DNA of 64,000 nucleotides from Moraxellaceae bacterium (GCA_030646295.1 JAUSND010000016.1:434001-498000), one strand, 5' to 3'. Shown: positions 1-9,954, numbered from the stretch's first letter. Translations and numbers: made by a program. The notes: generated by a model from the letters alone, not told the origin.

Positions 1-464
1 TTGAATTCCAGCTCGCGGCCTTCGAGGTGCGTGGTGTCACGGATCGGACGAATGTCGACCAGCGAACCAGGCAGGAAGGCGCGGATGGAACCAACGTCCA
101 CGGTGAAGCCGCCCTTGACCTTGCCGGAGATGATGCCCTTGACGATTTCGCCACCTTCGAAAATCTTTTCGAGGCGGGTCCAGGTTTCTGCGCGCTTGGC
201 CTTTTCACGGGACAGCAGGGTGTAACCCATGCCGTTGTCCAGTGCGTCCACCACCACATCAACCGAATCGCCCACAGCCACTTCGAGTTCACGACGATCG
301 TTCAGGAACTCTTCGCGGGCAATCACACCTTCCGACTTGAGGCCGGTGTCTACAGTTACCCAATCATCATCGATGGCAACCACGGTACCGCTGATCACGG
401 CTCCCCGTTCAACATCCAGACCTTTCAGGCTCTCTTCAAAGAGGGCGGCAAATGATTCACTCAT
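1..464 (-). CDS. rpsA: 30S ribosomal protein S1, 3'-truncated by window edge
   Basis: Ribosomal protein S1 binds mRNA and helps the 30S subunit load structured or weak-Shine-Dalgarno messages. The minus strand reads from an ATG at 464 ([13 protein letters not shown]...) through the first S1 domain and into the second; about 154 residues are visible and the rest lies left of the window. Diagnostic stretches include the first-domain core with [18 protein letters not shown] and the N-terminal LFEESL segment seen in gammaproteobacterial S1. A GGCAGG-type ribosome site sits upstream of the ATG. It lies downstream of cmk on the same strand, the usual cmk-rpsA arrangement, with a 177-base gap containing a structured leader. 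Identification is secure; only the C-terminal part is unseen. Confidence 0.97.
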   Translation of the reverse strand, partial: MSESFAALFEESLKGLDVERGAVISGTVVAIDDDWVTVDTGLKSEGVIAREEFLNDRRELEVAVGDSVDVVVDALDNGMGYTLLSREKAKRAETWTRLEKIFEGGEIVKGIISGKVKGGFTVDVGSIRAFLPGSLVDIRPIRDTTHLEGRELEF

Positions 465-479
465 GTAATAAAACCTGCC

Positions 480-565
480 GATGCTTGCGCATCAATTTTT
501 ACGTCCGCACATGTCCAGCTCATGTGGGGCTGTTGTTTAAAGGTACCCTCCTGCCACGCTGGCAG
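480..565 (-). promoter_or_regulatory. Structured 5' leader of rpsA, candidate S1 autoregulatory region
   Basis: Three hairpins lie in a row just upstream of rpsA on its coding strand. The first is CTGCCA-loop-TGGCAG at 551-565. The second is CACATG...CATGTG at 508-526 with a loop containing GGA. The third is GATGC-GCAA-GCATC at 480-493, with a GNRA-type tetraloop and ending 15 bases before the ATG. An A-rich unpaired stretch separates the last two. In E. coli the rpsA leader folds into successive hairpins and mediates autogenous repression by S1; that this leader does the same is inference. Confidence 0.5.
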
Positions 566-589
566 ACGCAGGATAAGTACCACTCCAGC

Positions 590-618
590 GACTAAAGCCT
601 CATGGGGAGGCTTTAGTC
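590..618 (-). other. Perfect 11-bp hairpin between cmk and rpsA
   Basis: GACTAAAGCCT (590-600) and AGGCTTTAGTC (608-618) pair perfectly around a 7-base loop, beginning 23 bases after the cmk stop. No T-run follows on the minus strand, so it is not a standard intrinsic terminator. It could be a processing or stability element, or part of the rpsA leader. Confidence 0.5.
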
Positions 619-641
619 ATGATTCTTGTGCTGACGCAGGT

Positions 642-1385
642 TCAGGCGGCGGACCCGTTGCGGAGATACCGCTTGAGTTCGGGCAGCTGGCCGATTTCCC
701 GCATGACCCGCTCCATCACGGCGTCAATGCCCAGCTGGGTGGAATCCAGCACAATGGCATCATCTGCAGCCTTGAGCGGCGCTACCGGACGGTTGATGTC
801 GCGGCTGTCACGGGAACGTATGTCGTCAACAAGGGCCGGGAGACTAGCACTGAAGCCCTTTTCCAGCAACTGCTTGTAACGGCGCTCGGCCCTGGCCTCG
901 GCCGATGCGGTCAGGAAAATCTTGAGGCAGGCGTCAGGAAACACCACCGTACCCATGTCCCGCCCATCGGCTACCAGGCCAGGCTGCTCGCGGAAGGCCT
1001 GCTGGCGGTGCAGCAAGGCTGTACGAACAGCGGGCAGCGCCGCCACGATTGAGGCGGAACGCCCCATTTCTTCGGTCCGGATCACGTTGGTGACATCCTC
1101 GCCCTCAAGGATGATGACCGCCTCTCCTGCTGCATTCTGCTGGAACTGGACATCCAGATGCCCGGCCAGAACCTGCAGGGCAGCTTCATTGTCCAGCGCC
1201 ACGCCATGATGCTGGGCAGCCAGTGCAAGCAGACGGTACAGGGAGCCCGAGTCCAGGACATGGAAGCCAAGCAGCGATGCCAGACGGTGGGCAATGGTGC
1301 CCTTGCCAGAGCCACTGGGCCCGTCAATCGCTATGACCGGTGCTGGAGCTGGCGGCATCACAACCTTTTCTACTTCTGCACTCAT
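642..1385 (-). CDS. cmk: Cytidylate (CMP/dCMP) kinase
   Basis: Phosphorylates CMP and dCMP to diphosphates with ATP in the cytoplasm. A P-loop GPSGSGKGT lies at residues 22-30, followed by the DSGSLYR substrate segment and the [13 protein letters not shown] motif typical of Cmk. The start is taken as ATG 1385, which has AGGAAG about six bases upstream; a GTG at 1391 would lie almost on top of that site. The product is 247 residues, slightly longer than the usual ~225 because of a short Pro/Ala-rich N-terminus; an internal ATG at 1358 would remove it. It precedes rpsA, as in most gammaproteobacteria. Confidence 0.96.
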   Translation of the reverse strand: MSAEVEKVVMPPAPAPVIAIDGPSGSGKGTIAHRLASLLGFHVLDSGSLYRLLALAAQHHGVALDNEAALQVLAGHLDVQFQQNAAGEAVIILEGEDVTNVIRTEEMGRSASIVAALPAVRTALLHRQQAFREQPGLVADGRDMGTVVFPDACLKIFLTASAEARAERRYKQLLEKGFSASLPALVDDIRSRDSRDINRPVAPLKAADDAIVLDSTQLGIDAVMERVMREIGQLPELKRYLRNGSAA

Positions 1386-1555
1386 CAACACTTCCTCATG
1401 TACCGTGTCACGGGTTACCCGGCTTTATCGCAGCGGCCGCTGACGGCTTTTCTGATCCCTGGTTTGCAGGCAAGAGGCATGCCCGGCCGGCCCCGTTACA
1501 GGACCGGAAAACGCGCGTGCTTTCTATAGAAATACGGGGGGAAAAGCAACCGTGG

Positions 1556-1586
1556 CCGGCCAGACGGCATGTGTGCATCTGGCCGG
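1556..1586 (-). terminator. Possible terminator hairpin after tyrA-aroA
   Basis: CCGGCCAGA (1556-1564) and TCTGGCCGG (1578-1586) form a perfect 9-bp stem with a 13-base loop, starting 12 bases after the tyrA-aroA stop. The T-rich stretch on the minus strand comes only after about 10 further bases (TTGCTTTT), so efficiency is uncertain. Confidence 0.4.
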
Positions 1587-1597
1587 GCGCAGGGAGT

Positions 1598-3820
1598 CTA
1601 GTCCTTTTCAATGACGGAAATATTGATCCCGGCACGACGGGCCAGCCCGGTGAAGTCCGGGAAACTGGTGGCGACATTGGCACAATCCTCTATCTCGATC
1701 GGACCAGTGGCGCGCAGGCCGGCAACGGTAAACGACATGGAGATACGGTGGTCACCATGGCTGACCACACGCCCGCCGCCTATCGGACCACCCTCAATGA
1801 TGATGCCGTCAGGGGTGGGTTGAACCTTGACGCCCAAAGTGGTCAGACCATCGGCCATTACCTGGATGCGATCCGACTCCTTGACCCGTAACTCTTCTGC
1901 GCCAGTAAGGATGGTGGTGCCTTCGGCACACGCGGCGGCAATGAACAGTACGGGGAACTCGTCGATAGCCAGCGGCACCTGGTCTTCCGGAATGTGGATG
2001 CCCTTCAGTCTGGCACTGCGAATGCGGATGTCGGCTACAGGCTCCCCGCCCACCTCGCGCTCGTTCATTACCGTGAGATCACCACCCATGGCGCGCAGGA
2101 TGTTGATGACGCCAATGCGTGTCGGGTTGATGCCCACATGCTCAAGCACAATGTCGGAGCCTTCTGCGATGCTGGCAGCAACCATGAAGAATGCAGCGGA
2201 CGAGATATCGGCCGGAACATCAATACGTGTTGCCACAAGCTTGCCGCCACCATTCAGCGATGCGGTAGCGCCCTCCACTTTCACGTCATAACCAAAGCCG
2301 CGCAGCATGCGTTCGCTGTGGTCACGTGTGGGTGCCGGTTCAGTAACAACTGTTTCACCGTCGGCCCAGAGGCCGGCCAGCAGGACACCAGACTTTACCT
2401 GTGCACTGGCAACGGGCATATCGTAGTGAAAGCCCTTGAGGCGCTTGCCCCCCTTTATGGTGACCGGTGGTGTGCCTTTCTCGCCCGTGGTCAGGATTTC
2501 AGCCCCCATCTGACGCAGTGGCTTGGCCACTCGCTCCATGGGGCGCTTGTTGAGGGAGGCATCACCCGTCATGACCGTATCAAACGATTGTGCGGCAAGG
2601 ATGCCGGACAACAGGCGCATGCTGGTGCCGGAATTGCCGCAATATATGGGGCCAGGAGGCGGCTGAAGACCATTGAGACCGACCCCGTGAATCTTTACCT
2701 CACCGTTGTGCGGCCCTTCAATGACGACACCCATGTCACGGAAGGCCTGCAGGGTTGCCAGCGCATCCTCACCTTCAAGAAACCCCGTTACCTCGGTTAC
2801 GCCCTCTGCCAGTGAGCCCAGCATGATGGAACGATGGGAAATGGATTTGTCACCGGGGACGCGGAAATGGCCCTTCAGGGAACCGCCTGGCTTAACGAGG
2901 AATTCGATGTTCTTGGTCTTCATGGTCTTCGCATAGGCCGTGCCGGCCAGCATGTGGGTGAAATGTTCGCGTGCCACTTTGGCTCGCGTGAAAATACCAA
3001 GCAGGGTTTCGGAGTCATCCTGCTCGATGGCAATACGCAACTGCTCAACGCCCGTGGAGAAGTGCTGCAGGGCATTGAGAACGGCCGGCTTGTTGGCCAG
3101 AAAAATGTCATGCCACATCACCGGATCACTGGCAGCAATACGGGTGAAGTCACGAAAACCACCTGCGGCATAACGGAAAATATCGAGATTTTCTGATTCG
3201 CGCGCCAGTGTATCCACAAGTGAAAATGCCAGCAGATGAGGCAAATGGCTGGTTTTTGCCAGTACTTCGTCGTGTCGCTCCACGCTCATCTCGAGAACGG
3301 TAGCGCCCATGGCCTCCCAGACAAGGCGTACTGTCTTGAGTGCGTGTGCAGATGTTTCTGCCAGCGGCGTCAGTATGACCTTGTGCTTGTCAAAGAGGCT
3401 GGCCTTGCCCGCCATCACGCCACTTTGTTCGGAACCGGCAATCGGATGCCCAGGAACAAACCCTGCAGGAAGCGTTCTGAACACACGACGGGCTGCATCA
3501 ACCACACTGCCCTTTGTGCTGCCGCCATCCGTAATGATGGCATCTGCACGTAGCGCGGGCTGTATGGCACGCAACACAGCCTCGGTGGACTGCACCGGCA
3601 TGGCCAGAAACACCAGGTCTGCGTTACGCACAGCATCGGCCGGATCGGCATACGCTGCGTCGACCACACCAATCGACTCTGCCAATGCACAGGTCTTCTG
3701 GCTGCGCGCAGAGCCGGTAATCCGCGTAGCCAGGCCCTGTTCACGCAGTGCACGAGCAAAACTGGAGCCGATCAGGCCAAGGCCGATAATGGCAACGGAG
3801 CCAAGCAATGGACGGGACAC
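1598..3820 (-). CDS. tyrA-aroA: Fused prephenate/cyclohexadienyl dehydrogenase and EPSP synthase
   Basis: One 740-residue polypeptide covers two steps of aromatic amino-acid synthesis. Residues 1 to about 295 are a TyrA-type dehydrogenase with a Rossmann GLGLIG motif at 13-18, making the tyrosine precursor. From about Met300 the EPSP synthase domain follows (PGDKSISHRS, GNSGTSMRL, and RDHSERML), joining shikimate-3-phosphate to PEP. The same fusion is known in Pseudomonas and Acinetobacter. The start is a GTG at 3820, two bases after the hisC stop, which indicates tight translational coupling. The neighbours hisC, pheA and serC form one biosynthetic run. An independent internal start at Met300 cannot be excluded. 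Confidence 0.95.
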   Translation of the reverse strand: MSRPLLGSVAIIGLGLIGSSFARALREQGLATRITGSARSQKTCALAESIGVVDAAYADPADAVRNADLVFLAMPVQSTEAVLRAIQPALRADAIITDGGSTKGSVVDAARRVFRTLPAGFVPGHPIAGSEQSGVMAGKASLFDKHKVILTPLAETSAHALKTVRLVWEAMGATVLEMSVERHDEVLAKTSHLPHLLAFSLVDTLARESENLDIFRYAAGGFRDFTRIAASDPVMWHDIFLANKPAVLNALQHFSTGVEQLRIAIEQDDSETLLGIFTRAKVAREHFTHMLAGTAYAKTMKTKNIEFLVKPGGSLKGHFRVPGDKSISHRSIMLGSLAEGVTEVTGFLEGEDALATLQAFRDMGVVIEGPHNGEVKIHGVGLNGLQPPPGPIYCGNSGTSMRLLSGILAAQSFDTVMTGDASLNKRPMERVAKPLRQMGAEILTTGEKGTPPVTIKGGKRLKGFHYDMPVASAQVKSGVLLAGLWADGETVVTEPAPTRDHSERMLRGFGYDVKVEGATASLNGGGKLVATRIDVPADISSAAFFMVAASIAEGSDIVLEHVGINPTRIGVINILRAMGGDLTVMNEREVGGEPVADIRIRSARLKGIHIPEDQVPLAIDEFPVLFIAAACAEGTTILTGAEELRVKESDRIQVMADGLTTLGVKVQPTPDGIIIEGGPIGGGRVVSHGDHRISMSFTVAGLRATGPIEIEDCANVATSFPDFTGLARRAGINISVIEKD

Positions 3821-3822
3821 GA

Positions 3823-4920
3823 TCAGAGCACCGCTTTCAGTGCAGAAAGAAAACGGTTGTTTTCGTCGGGCGTACCTATGGTGATGCGAAGGTACTCAGG
3901 CATGCCGTAGTTGGTTACGGGCCGGACAATGACACCTTGCCGTAACAGTGCCTCGTACACAGGAAGGCCGGCACGCTTGAGGTGCACACAAAGAAAATTG
4001 CCACGGGAAGGAATGACTGACAGCCCCAGCGCCTGTACACCTTCGGTGATCTGATGCATACCGGCAGTATTGAGTGCACGTGAACGTGCCACAAAGTCCT
4101 GATCCTGCAAGGCGGCTACTGCGGCACGCAAGGCCAGCGCATTCACATTGAACGGCTGCCGGACGCGATTCAGTACATTGGTAATGTCAGGGTGTGCGAA
4201 CGCATAGCCCACTCGCAACCCGGCAAGGCCATAGGCCTTGGAAAAAGTACGGCTCACAATCACATTCGGGTGGCGCGACAGGTACTCCAGTCCATCCGGA
4301 AAATCGGCGGCGTCCACATACTCACCGTATGCCTCATCCAGAACGACGAGCACATTCCCGGGCACCGAGTTAAGGAAGGCATCCAGTTCATCTTTCTCGA
4401 CCCAGGTCCCTGTCGGGTTATTGGGGTTGGCAATAAAGATGACACGTGTTTTTCCCGTAACTGCTTTTGCCATTGCCGGCAGGTCATGCCCCCAGTTCCT
4501 TGCAGGTACCGTAATCCCGGTGGCGCCGACTGCCTGCACGACCAGTGGGTAGACCGCAAAGGAGTGCTGGGCATAAATGGCTTCATCGCCGGGTTGCAGG
4601 AATGCACGCCCGATCAGCTCAAGAATGTCATTGGAGCCGTTACCCAGTGTGATTTCTGCAATCGGGCGATGGTAGAAGTCGGACAGGGCCTGTTTCAGGA
4701 TGAATCCGTTGCCATCGGGGTACAACGCCAGCTCGGAGAGTCCGGAATCGATCGCCGTGAATACGCGTGGTGAGCAACCCAGCGGATTTTCATTGCTGGC
4801 CAGCTTGATGATGTCGCTGATGCCCAGTTCACGCTCCAGCTCCTCAATGGGTTTGCCGGGCTGATACGGGGACAGCTTTTGGACCCCGGGTGACGCCAGG
4901 GCAATAAAATCACAGGCCAT
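3823..4920 (-). CDS. hisC: Histidinol-phosphate/aromatic aminotransferase (HisC2-type)
   Basis: A PLP-dependent class I/II aminotransferase of the HisC family. Visible landmarks are KLASNENPLG near the N-terminus, NPNNPTGT, VLDEAYGEY, and SRTFSKAYGLAGLRVGY carrying the PLP lysine. Three starts are possible: GTG 4932, ATG 4923 and ATG 4920. I chose 4920 because a GGAG lies six bases upstream and the product MACDFIALASPGVQ matches the N-terminus typical of Pseudomonas HisC2. Its position between pheA and tyrA suggests it mainly transaminates prephenate or aromatic keto acids rather than serving histidine synthesis; that role is inference from context. Confidence 0.92.
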   Translation of the reverse strand: MACDFIALASPGVQKLSPYQPGKPIEELERELGISDIIKLASNENPLGCSPRVFTAIDSGLSELALYPDGNGFILKQALSDFYHRPIAEITLGNGSNDILELIGRAFLQPGDEAIYAQHSFAVYPLVVQAVGATGITVPARNWGHDLPAMAKAVTGKTRVIFIANPNNPTGTWVEKDELDAFLNSVPGNVLVVLDEAYGEYVDAADFPDGLEYLSRHPNVIVSRTFSKAYGLAGLRVGYAFAHPDITNVLNRVRQPFNVNALALRAAVAALQDQDFVARSRALNTAGMHQITEGVQALGLSVIPSRGNFLCVHLKRAGLPVYEALLRQGVIVRPVTNYGMPEYLRITIGTPDENNRFLSALKAVL

Positions 4921-4959
4921 CATTGGCTCCACACAAGCCGTGCCGGCTTGGTTCAGAAA

Positions 4960-6054
4960 TCAGAGAACTGCCTTGGGATAGGACCCCAGCAGCTTGAGGT
5001 CGCGAACACGAGGTTCAAGCTCGGCCATGGCTTCCTTGACCAGTACATCGTCGATATGCCCTTCAAAGTCGATGAAGAATACATAGGACCACGCATCAGT
5101 CTGGGAGGGCCGGCTTTCAATGCGTGTCAGGTTGATGCCACGACGCTTGAAGGGCTCAAGTATGTCGTACAGCGCACCTGACTGGTTTTTCTGCATGGAC
5201 ACGATGATGGAGGTCTTGTCATCGCCGGAGCGCGTTACCGCCTCGTTGCCAATGATCAGAAAGCGCGTCGAGTTTTTGGGGTTGTCCTCTATGCACTCGT
5301 TGAGTTTTTTGAGGCCATAAAGCTCTGCGGCGGTTTCGCCGGCAATTGCCGCTGAGTGCCACTCGCCCTTGATACGGCGTGCCGCCTCGGCATTGCTGGA
5401 TACCGCCACCCGCTCTGCGCCCGGGTAGTGGGCATCCAGCCACTTGCGGCACTGCGCCAGCGATTGCTGATGCGAGTAAATGCGTGAAATGGCTTCGGGT
5501 CTTGTATTTTCTGACACCAGAAAATGATGATGAATGCGCAACTGCACTTCACCGATAATGTGCACGGTCGATGTCATGAACGAGTCGGCGGTATGCGTGA
5601 CAACGCCTTCGGTGCTGTTTTCCACCGGCACAACGCCGTAGTTGACCGCACCAGACTCTACTTCGCGAAAAACTTCGTCGATCGTGGCCAATGGCACCGT
5701 CGAAACGGAATGCCCAAAGTGCTTTAGTGCAGCAGTCTGTGTGAACGTGCCGTTCGGGCCAAGAAAGGCAATCCGCATCGGGTGCTCAAGCGCCAGGCAG
5801 GCCGACATGATTTCACGGAACAGGCGCGCCATTTCCTCGGGATGCAGCGGGCCTTCATTGCGGGCCATGACCTTCTGGAGCACCTGTGCTTCGCGCTCTG
5901 GACGATAGAAAACCGTCGCTGTCGGGTCTTCAGCCTTCTTGACCTCGGCCACATGCTGGGCACAGCGTGCCCGCTCGGAAATCAGCGTCTGGATCTGTGT
6001 GTCCAGTGCATCAATCTTCTGGCGAATGTCATCAAGCGTCAGCTTTTCGCTCAT
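4960..6054 (-). CDS. pheA: Bifunctional chorismate mutase/prephenate dehydratase (P-protein)
   Basis: Converts chorismate to prephenate and then to phenylpyruvate, the phenylalanine branch. Residues 1 to ~90 form an AroQ-type chorismate mutase (DIRQKIDALDTQI). Next comes the prephenate dehydratase (AFLGPNGTFTQTAAL, VPVENSTEGVV, and NSTRFLII with the catalytic threonine). The C-terminal ACT domain holds the GALYDILEPF and LTRIESRPS segments that bind phenylalanine for feedback inhibition. The length of 364 residues is normal. It starts at ATG 6054 with only a weak purine-rich ribosome site. It sits between serC and hisC in one minus-strand run. Confidence 0.96.
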   Translation of the reverse strand: MSEKLTLDDIRQKIDALDTQIQTLISERARCAQHVAEVKKAEDPTATVFYRPEREAQVLQKVMARNEGPLHPEEMARLFREIMSACLALEHPMRIAFLGPNGTFTQTAALKHFGHSVSTVPLATIDEVFREVESGAVNYGVVPVENSTEGVVTHTADSFMTSTVHIIGEVQLRIHHHFLVSENTRPEAISRIYSHQQSLAQCRKWLDAHYPGAERVAVSSNAEAARRIKGEWHSAAIAGETAAELYGLKKLNECIEDNPKNSTRFLIIGNEAVTRSGDDKTSIIVSMQKNQSGALYDILEPFKRRGINLTRIESRPSQTDAWSYVFFIDFEGHIDDVLVKEAMAELEPRVRDLKLLGSYPKAVL

Positions 6055-6079
6055 GTCTCTTTCTTCTCTGACGTTTCGA

Positions 6080-6116
6080 CACCCTGCGTCCGACTCGCGG
6101 ACGGTACGCAGGGGTG
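6080..6116 (-). other. Intercistronic hairpin between serC and pheA
   Basis: An outer stem pairs CACCCTGC (6080-6087) with GCAGGGGTG (6108-6116). An inner stem pairs GTCCG (6088-6092) with CGGAC (6098-6102) around ACTCG. No T-run follows on the minus strand and no Phe-rich leader peptide is visible, so classical pheA attenuation is not supported. RNA processing or stability is a possible role. Confidence 0.45.
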
Positions 6117-6121
6117 CAATC

Positions 6122-7204
6122 TCAACCCAGGCGCTGGTGGAATTCCTTCATGAAATCAACCAGCGCATCTACGCCCTCTTCCGGCACCGCGTTGTAGAGG
6201 CTGGCTCGCATGCCGCCAACCGAGCGGTGGCCGGCCAGATTGAGCAGACCGCGCTCTTCGGCATCCTTCAGGAAGGTTTTTTCGAGAGATGCATCCGCCA
6301 GCACAAACGGCACGTTCATGATGGATCGGTAAGAGCGGATTACCGGATTGCCATAAAAGCCATCACTGTTGTCGATTGCATCGTACAGCTTGGCGGCTTT
6401 GCGATGATTCACTTCGGCAATGGCCTTGAGGCCGCCATGGTGCTTGAGCCACTTGAACACGAGGCCGGCCAGATACCAGCTGAATGTGGGTGGTGTGTTG
6501 TACATGGAGCCGTTATCAGCCGCCACCTTGTAATCCAGCATGGTAGGAGTGCCAGGCAGTACATCGCCGAGCAAGTCTTCACGCACGATCACCACAACAA
6601 TACCGGCGGGGCCGATGTTTTTCTGTGCGCCCGCGTAGATCAGCCCAAACTTCGAGACATCCAGCGGCTCGGACAGGATGCTGGATGAAAAGTCAGCCAC
6701 CAGCGGTACGTCCACTTCGGGAATGTAGTTGAACTGCACGCCATGAATGGTTTCGTTTGGCGTGTAGTGCAGATAGGCGGCCTTTGAGTTCAGGTTCCAT
6801 GTATCGAATGCAGGTACACCGCGAAACTTGTTGTGCTCGTCAGTAGCCACAACATTCACATCGCAATACTTCTTTGCTTCGGCAATCGCCTTGGTCGACC
6901 ACATGCCGGTATTTACATAGTCCGCAGAGCTATGGCCACGCAGCAGGTTCATCGGAATCTGGGCAAACTGCAGCGAGGCGCCACCCTGCAGGAACAGCAC
7001 CTTGTAATTGGCGGGGACATTGAGCAGGTCACGCAGGTCCTTCTCTGCCTCTTCCGCAATGGCAATGTAGTCATTGGACCGATGACTCATTTCCATGATG
7101 GACATGCCCTTGCCTTTCCAGCTCAGCATGTCTTTCTGGGCTTCGCTCAGCACCGCTTGCGGAAGCGCAGCAGGACCGGCACAAAAATTATAGGCGCGTG
7201 TCAT
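6122..7204 (-). CDS. serC: Phosphoserine aminotransferase
   Basis: A PLP enzyme transaminating 3-phosphohydroxypyruvate to phosphoserine (serine synthesis) and acting in pyridoxal phosphate synthesis. Family landmarks are YNFCAGPAALP at the N-terminus, the VLFLQGGASLQF loop, ADFSSSILSEP, and AGAQKNIGPAG with the PLP lysine. Upstream in-frame ATGs at 7237 and 7213 exist. The start at 7204 is preferred because AGAAGGA lies nine bases upstream and the 360-residue product matches the usual ~361. The 7237 ATG would overlap the gyrA stop as ATGA. It lies between gyrA and pheA as in Pseudomonas. Confidence 0.96.
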   Translation of the reverse strand: MTRAYNFCAGPAALPQAVLSEAQKDMLSWKGKGMSIMEMSHRSNDYIAIAEEAEKDLRDLLNVPANYKVLFLQGGASLQFAQIPMNLLRGHSSADYVNTGMWSTKAIAEAKKYCDVNVVATDEHNKFRGVPAFDTWNLNSKAAYLHYTPNETIHGVQFNYIPEVDVPLVADFSSSILSEPLDVSKFGLIYAGAQKNIGPAGIVVVIVREDLLGDVLPGTPTMLDYKVAADNGSMYNTPPTFSWYLAGLVFKWLKHHGGLKAIAEVNHRKAAKLYDAIDNSDGFYGNPVIRSYRSIMNVPFVLADASLEKTFLKDAEERGLLNLAGHRSVGGMRASLYNAVPEEGVDALVDFMKEFHQRLG

Positions 7205-7233
7205 TTCAGTCATTCCTTCTGAGCGTTGATCAA

Positions 7234-9954
7234 TCATTCAGCATCTGGCGTGGTATCAGCTTCACCTTCGCCAGCATCCTCAAAACCTTCATCATCGCCA
7301 CCTACATCCTGAAGGCGGACCACGCCCACCAGATGCTCATCGGTAGCGAGCTTGATCAGTGTTACGCCTTGCGTGTTACGTGACAGTACGGACACTTCAT
7401 CAACACGTGTACGGACCAGTGTGCCTTGATCGGAGATCAGCATGAGCTCATCACCATCCATTACCTGCACGGCAGCAACCAGGGCGCCATTGCGTTCGCT
7501 GGTCTGGATGGCAATCACGCCCTGACCGCCACGGCCACGGCGCGGGAACTCGACGAGACCCGTGCGCTTGCCATAACCGTTTTCCGACGCCGTGAGGATT
7601 TGCGCACCGGTCTCGGGAATGATCATGGATATCAGGTGCTGGCCCTCCGGCAGTCGCATGCCGCGTACTCCGCGAGCAGTGCGGCCCATGGTGCGGACGT
7701 TTTTTTCCTTGAAGCGGATCACCTTGCCGCCATCAGAGAACAGCATGACCTCGCAGGCGCCATTGGTGACGGCGGCGGCAATCAGCGTATCGCCATCATC
7801 AAGGCGAAGCGCGATGAGACCATTACTGCGCGGCCGGCTGAACTGCACCAGCGGTGTCTTTTTCACGGTGCCGGATGCAGTCGCCATGAAAATGTAGGCG
7901 CCCGTCGGCTCATCCTGGCCATCGTCGGCATCATCGCCTTCAACCGCATCACCTTCATCAGCCTCAGGCAATACATCGATCACGGCGTCATCAAGATCAT
8001 CGTCATCTTCAGGCGCTTGCTCAGCGAGTGCCTTGAGGTCTACCGGCAACAGGGCCGTGACACGCTCGCCTTCTGCCAGTGGCAGAACGTTCACGATAGG
8101 CTTGCCCTTGGAGCCGCGCCCGCCCGAGGGTAATTCGTAGGCCTTGAGCCAGTAAACCTTGCCATTGCTGGTAAAGCACAACACGGTGTCGTGTGTGCTG
8201 GCGACCAGCAGATGCTCGATATAATCGTCATCTTTCATGGCGGTGGCCGATTTGCCTCTGCCACCACGACGCTGCGCACGGTAATCAGCGAGCGGCTGCG
8301 TCTTGGCGTAGCCGGCATGCGAAATCGTGAGCACTACCTGCTCTTCTGTGATCAGGTCTTCAAGGGTGAGATCAAGTTTGGAGCCGATAATCTCGGTACG
8401 GCGCTTGTCGCCATACTGGTCACGGATGGCGGTCAGTTCATCGCGTATGACCGTCAGCAAACGCTCCGGATCAGCCAGGATGAGCCCCAGCTCCTTGATC
8501 TTTTCCAGCAGTTCCTGATATTCGGCGAGCAGCTTGTCCTGCTCCAGTCCGGTCAGACGGTTCAGGCGCAGATCAAGAATGGCCTGTGCCTGTTCCGAAG
8601 ACAGAACATATTTGCCGTTAACAAAACCAAACTGCTCCGGCAGCGCATCCGGGCGACAGGCGTTCTTGTCCCCTGCCCGCTCCAGCATGGCAACCACGGC
8701 GCCTGGCTCCCACGACGTGAGCATCAGGCGGTCCTTTGCTTCGGAGGGGCTGGGCGATGTCTTGATCAGCTCGATCACCGGATCGATGTTCGCCAGTGCC
8801 ACGGCGAGGCCTTCAAGAATATGGCCACGCTCGCGTGCCTTGCGCAGTTCGTACACGGTGCGACGTGTGACCACTTCGCGACGGTGGCGTACAAACGCCT
8901 CGATCATGTCCTTGAGGTTAAGCAGCTTGGGCTGGCCATCGGCCAGTGCCACCATGTTGATGCCGAACACACTCTGCAACTGCGTTTGCGCAAACAGGTT
9001 GTTCACCACCACTTCGGCGACTTCACCGCGCTTCAGTTCGATGACAATGCGCATGCCGTCCTTGTCGGACTCGTCACGCAGCTCGGAAATACCTTCCAGC
9101 TTTTTCTCTTTCACCAGCTCGGCAATCTTTTCGATCACACGCGCCTTGTTCAGCTGATACGGAATTTCCGTGAAAATAATGGTCTGGCGGCCCGTCTTGG
9201 CATCCGTCTCGATCTCGTGACGGGCGCGCATGTAAATGCGGCCGCGACCGGTTCGGTAGGCTTCGATGATGCCGGCACGGCCATTGATGATGGCCGCTGT
9301 CGGAAAATCCGGACCCTGGATGTACTCCATGAGGCCATCAATCGTGATGGATTCATCGTCGATATAGGCCAGACAGGCATTCACCACTTCGGTGAGATTG
9401 TGTGGCGGAATATTCGTGGCCATGCCAACGGCAATACCGCTGGAGCCGTTGATGAGCAGGTTCGGGACCTTGGTGGGCATGACGGCAGGAATCATCTCGG
9501 AGCCGTCGTAGTTTGGCACCCAGTCCACCGTCTCCTTGTCGAGATCGGCCAGCAGTTCATGCGCAAGCCGGGTCATGCGTACTTCGGTGTAACGCATGGC
9601 GGCAGCGTTATCGCCATCAATCGAACCGAAGTTGCCCTGGCCATCCACCAGCATGTAGCGCAGGGAGAACGGCTGGGCCATACGCACGATGGTGTCATAC
9701 ACAGCCGTATCGCCATGCGGATGGTATTTACCGATTACGTCACCGACCACACGGGCCGATTTCTTGTAGGCCTTGTTCCAGTCATTGCCCAGTTCGTGCA
9801 TGGCAAACAGCACGCGACGGTGGACCGGCTTCAGGCCGTCACGCACGTCTGGCAAGGCACGACCCACGATTACGCTCATGGCGTAATCGAGGTAGGACTG
9901 GCGCAATTCGTCTTCGATATTGACCGGCAGGATTTCTTTGGCAAATTCGGTCAT
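7234..9954 (-). CDS. gyrA: DNA gyrase subunit A
   Basis: The breakage-reunion subunit of gyrase, introducing negative supercoils with GyrB. The N-terminal part aligns with E. coli numbering: catalytic Tyr122 in [10 protein letters not shown], and Thr83 and Asp87 in [11 protein letters not shown]. Thr83 is the normal residue in Pseudomonas, so no quinolone-resistance change is evident. The C-terminal beta-pinwheel includes the GyrA-box-like QRRGGRGK. A long acidic insertion rich in Asp/Glu ([10 protein letters not shown]...) interrupts this domain, and a second acidic tail ends the protein. The start at ATG 9954 (MTEFAKEI) matches the family; the in-frame upstream ATG at 9978 would add eight residues. 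It faces divergent ubiG. Confidence 0.98.
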   Translation of the reverse strand: MTEFAKEILPVNIEDELRQSYLDYAMSVIVGRALPDVRDGLKPVHRRVLFAMHELGNDWNKAYKKSARVVGDVIGKYHPHGDTAVYDTIVRMAQPFSLRYMLVDGQGNFGSIDGDNAAAMRYTEVRMTRLAHELLADLDKETVDWVPNYDGSEMIPAVMPTKVPNLLINGSSGIAVGMATNIPPHNLTEVVNACLAYIDDESITIDGLMEYIQGPDFPTAAIINGRAGIIEAYRTGRGRIYMRARHEIETDAKTGRQTIIFTEIPYQLNKARVIEKIAELVKEKKLEGISELRDESDKDGMRIVIELKRGEVAEVVVNNLFAQTQLQSVFGINMVALADGQPKLLNLKDMIEAFVRHRREVVTRRTVYELRKARERGHILEGLAVALANIDPVIELIKTSPSPSEAKDRLMLTSWEPGAVVAMLERAGDKNACRPDALPEQFGFVNGKYVLSSEQAQAILDLRLNRLTGLEQDKLLAEYQELLEKIKELGLILADPERLLTVIRDELTAIRDQYGDKRRTEIIGSKLDLTLEDLITEEQVVLTISHAGYAKTQPLADYRAQRRGGRGKSATAMKDDDYIEHLLVASTHDTVLCFTSNGKVYWLKAYELPSGGRGSKGKPIVNVLPLAEGERVTALLPVDLKALAEQAPEDDDDLDDAVIDVLPEADEGDAVEGDDADDGQDEPTGAYIFMATASGTVKKTPLVQFSRPRSNGLIALRLDDGDTLIAAAVTNGACEVMLFSDGGKVIRFKEKNVRTMGRTARGVRGMRLPEGQHLISMIIPETGAQILTASENGYGKRTGLVEFPRRGRGGQGVIAIQTSERNGALVAAVQVMDGDELMLISDQGTLVRTRVDEVSVLSRNTQGVTLIKLATDEHLVGVVRLQDVGGDDEGFEDAGEGEADTTPDAE

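Noticed and set aside
9706-9708. GyrA Thr83 as a quinolone-resistance change
   Set aside because: Thr at this position is the normal residue in Pseudomonas; resistance changes there are typically to Ile, and Asp87 is intact.
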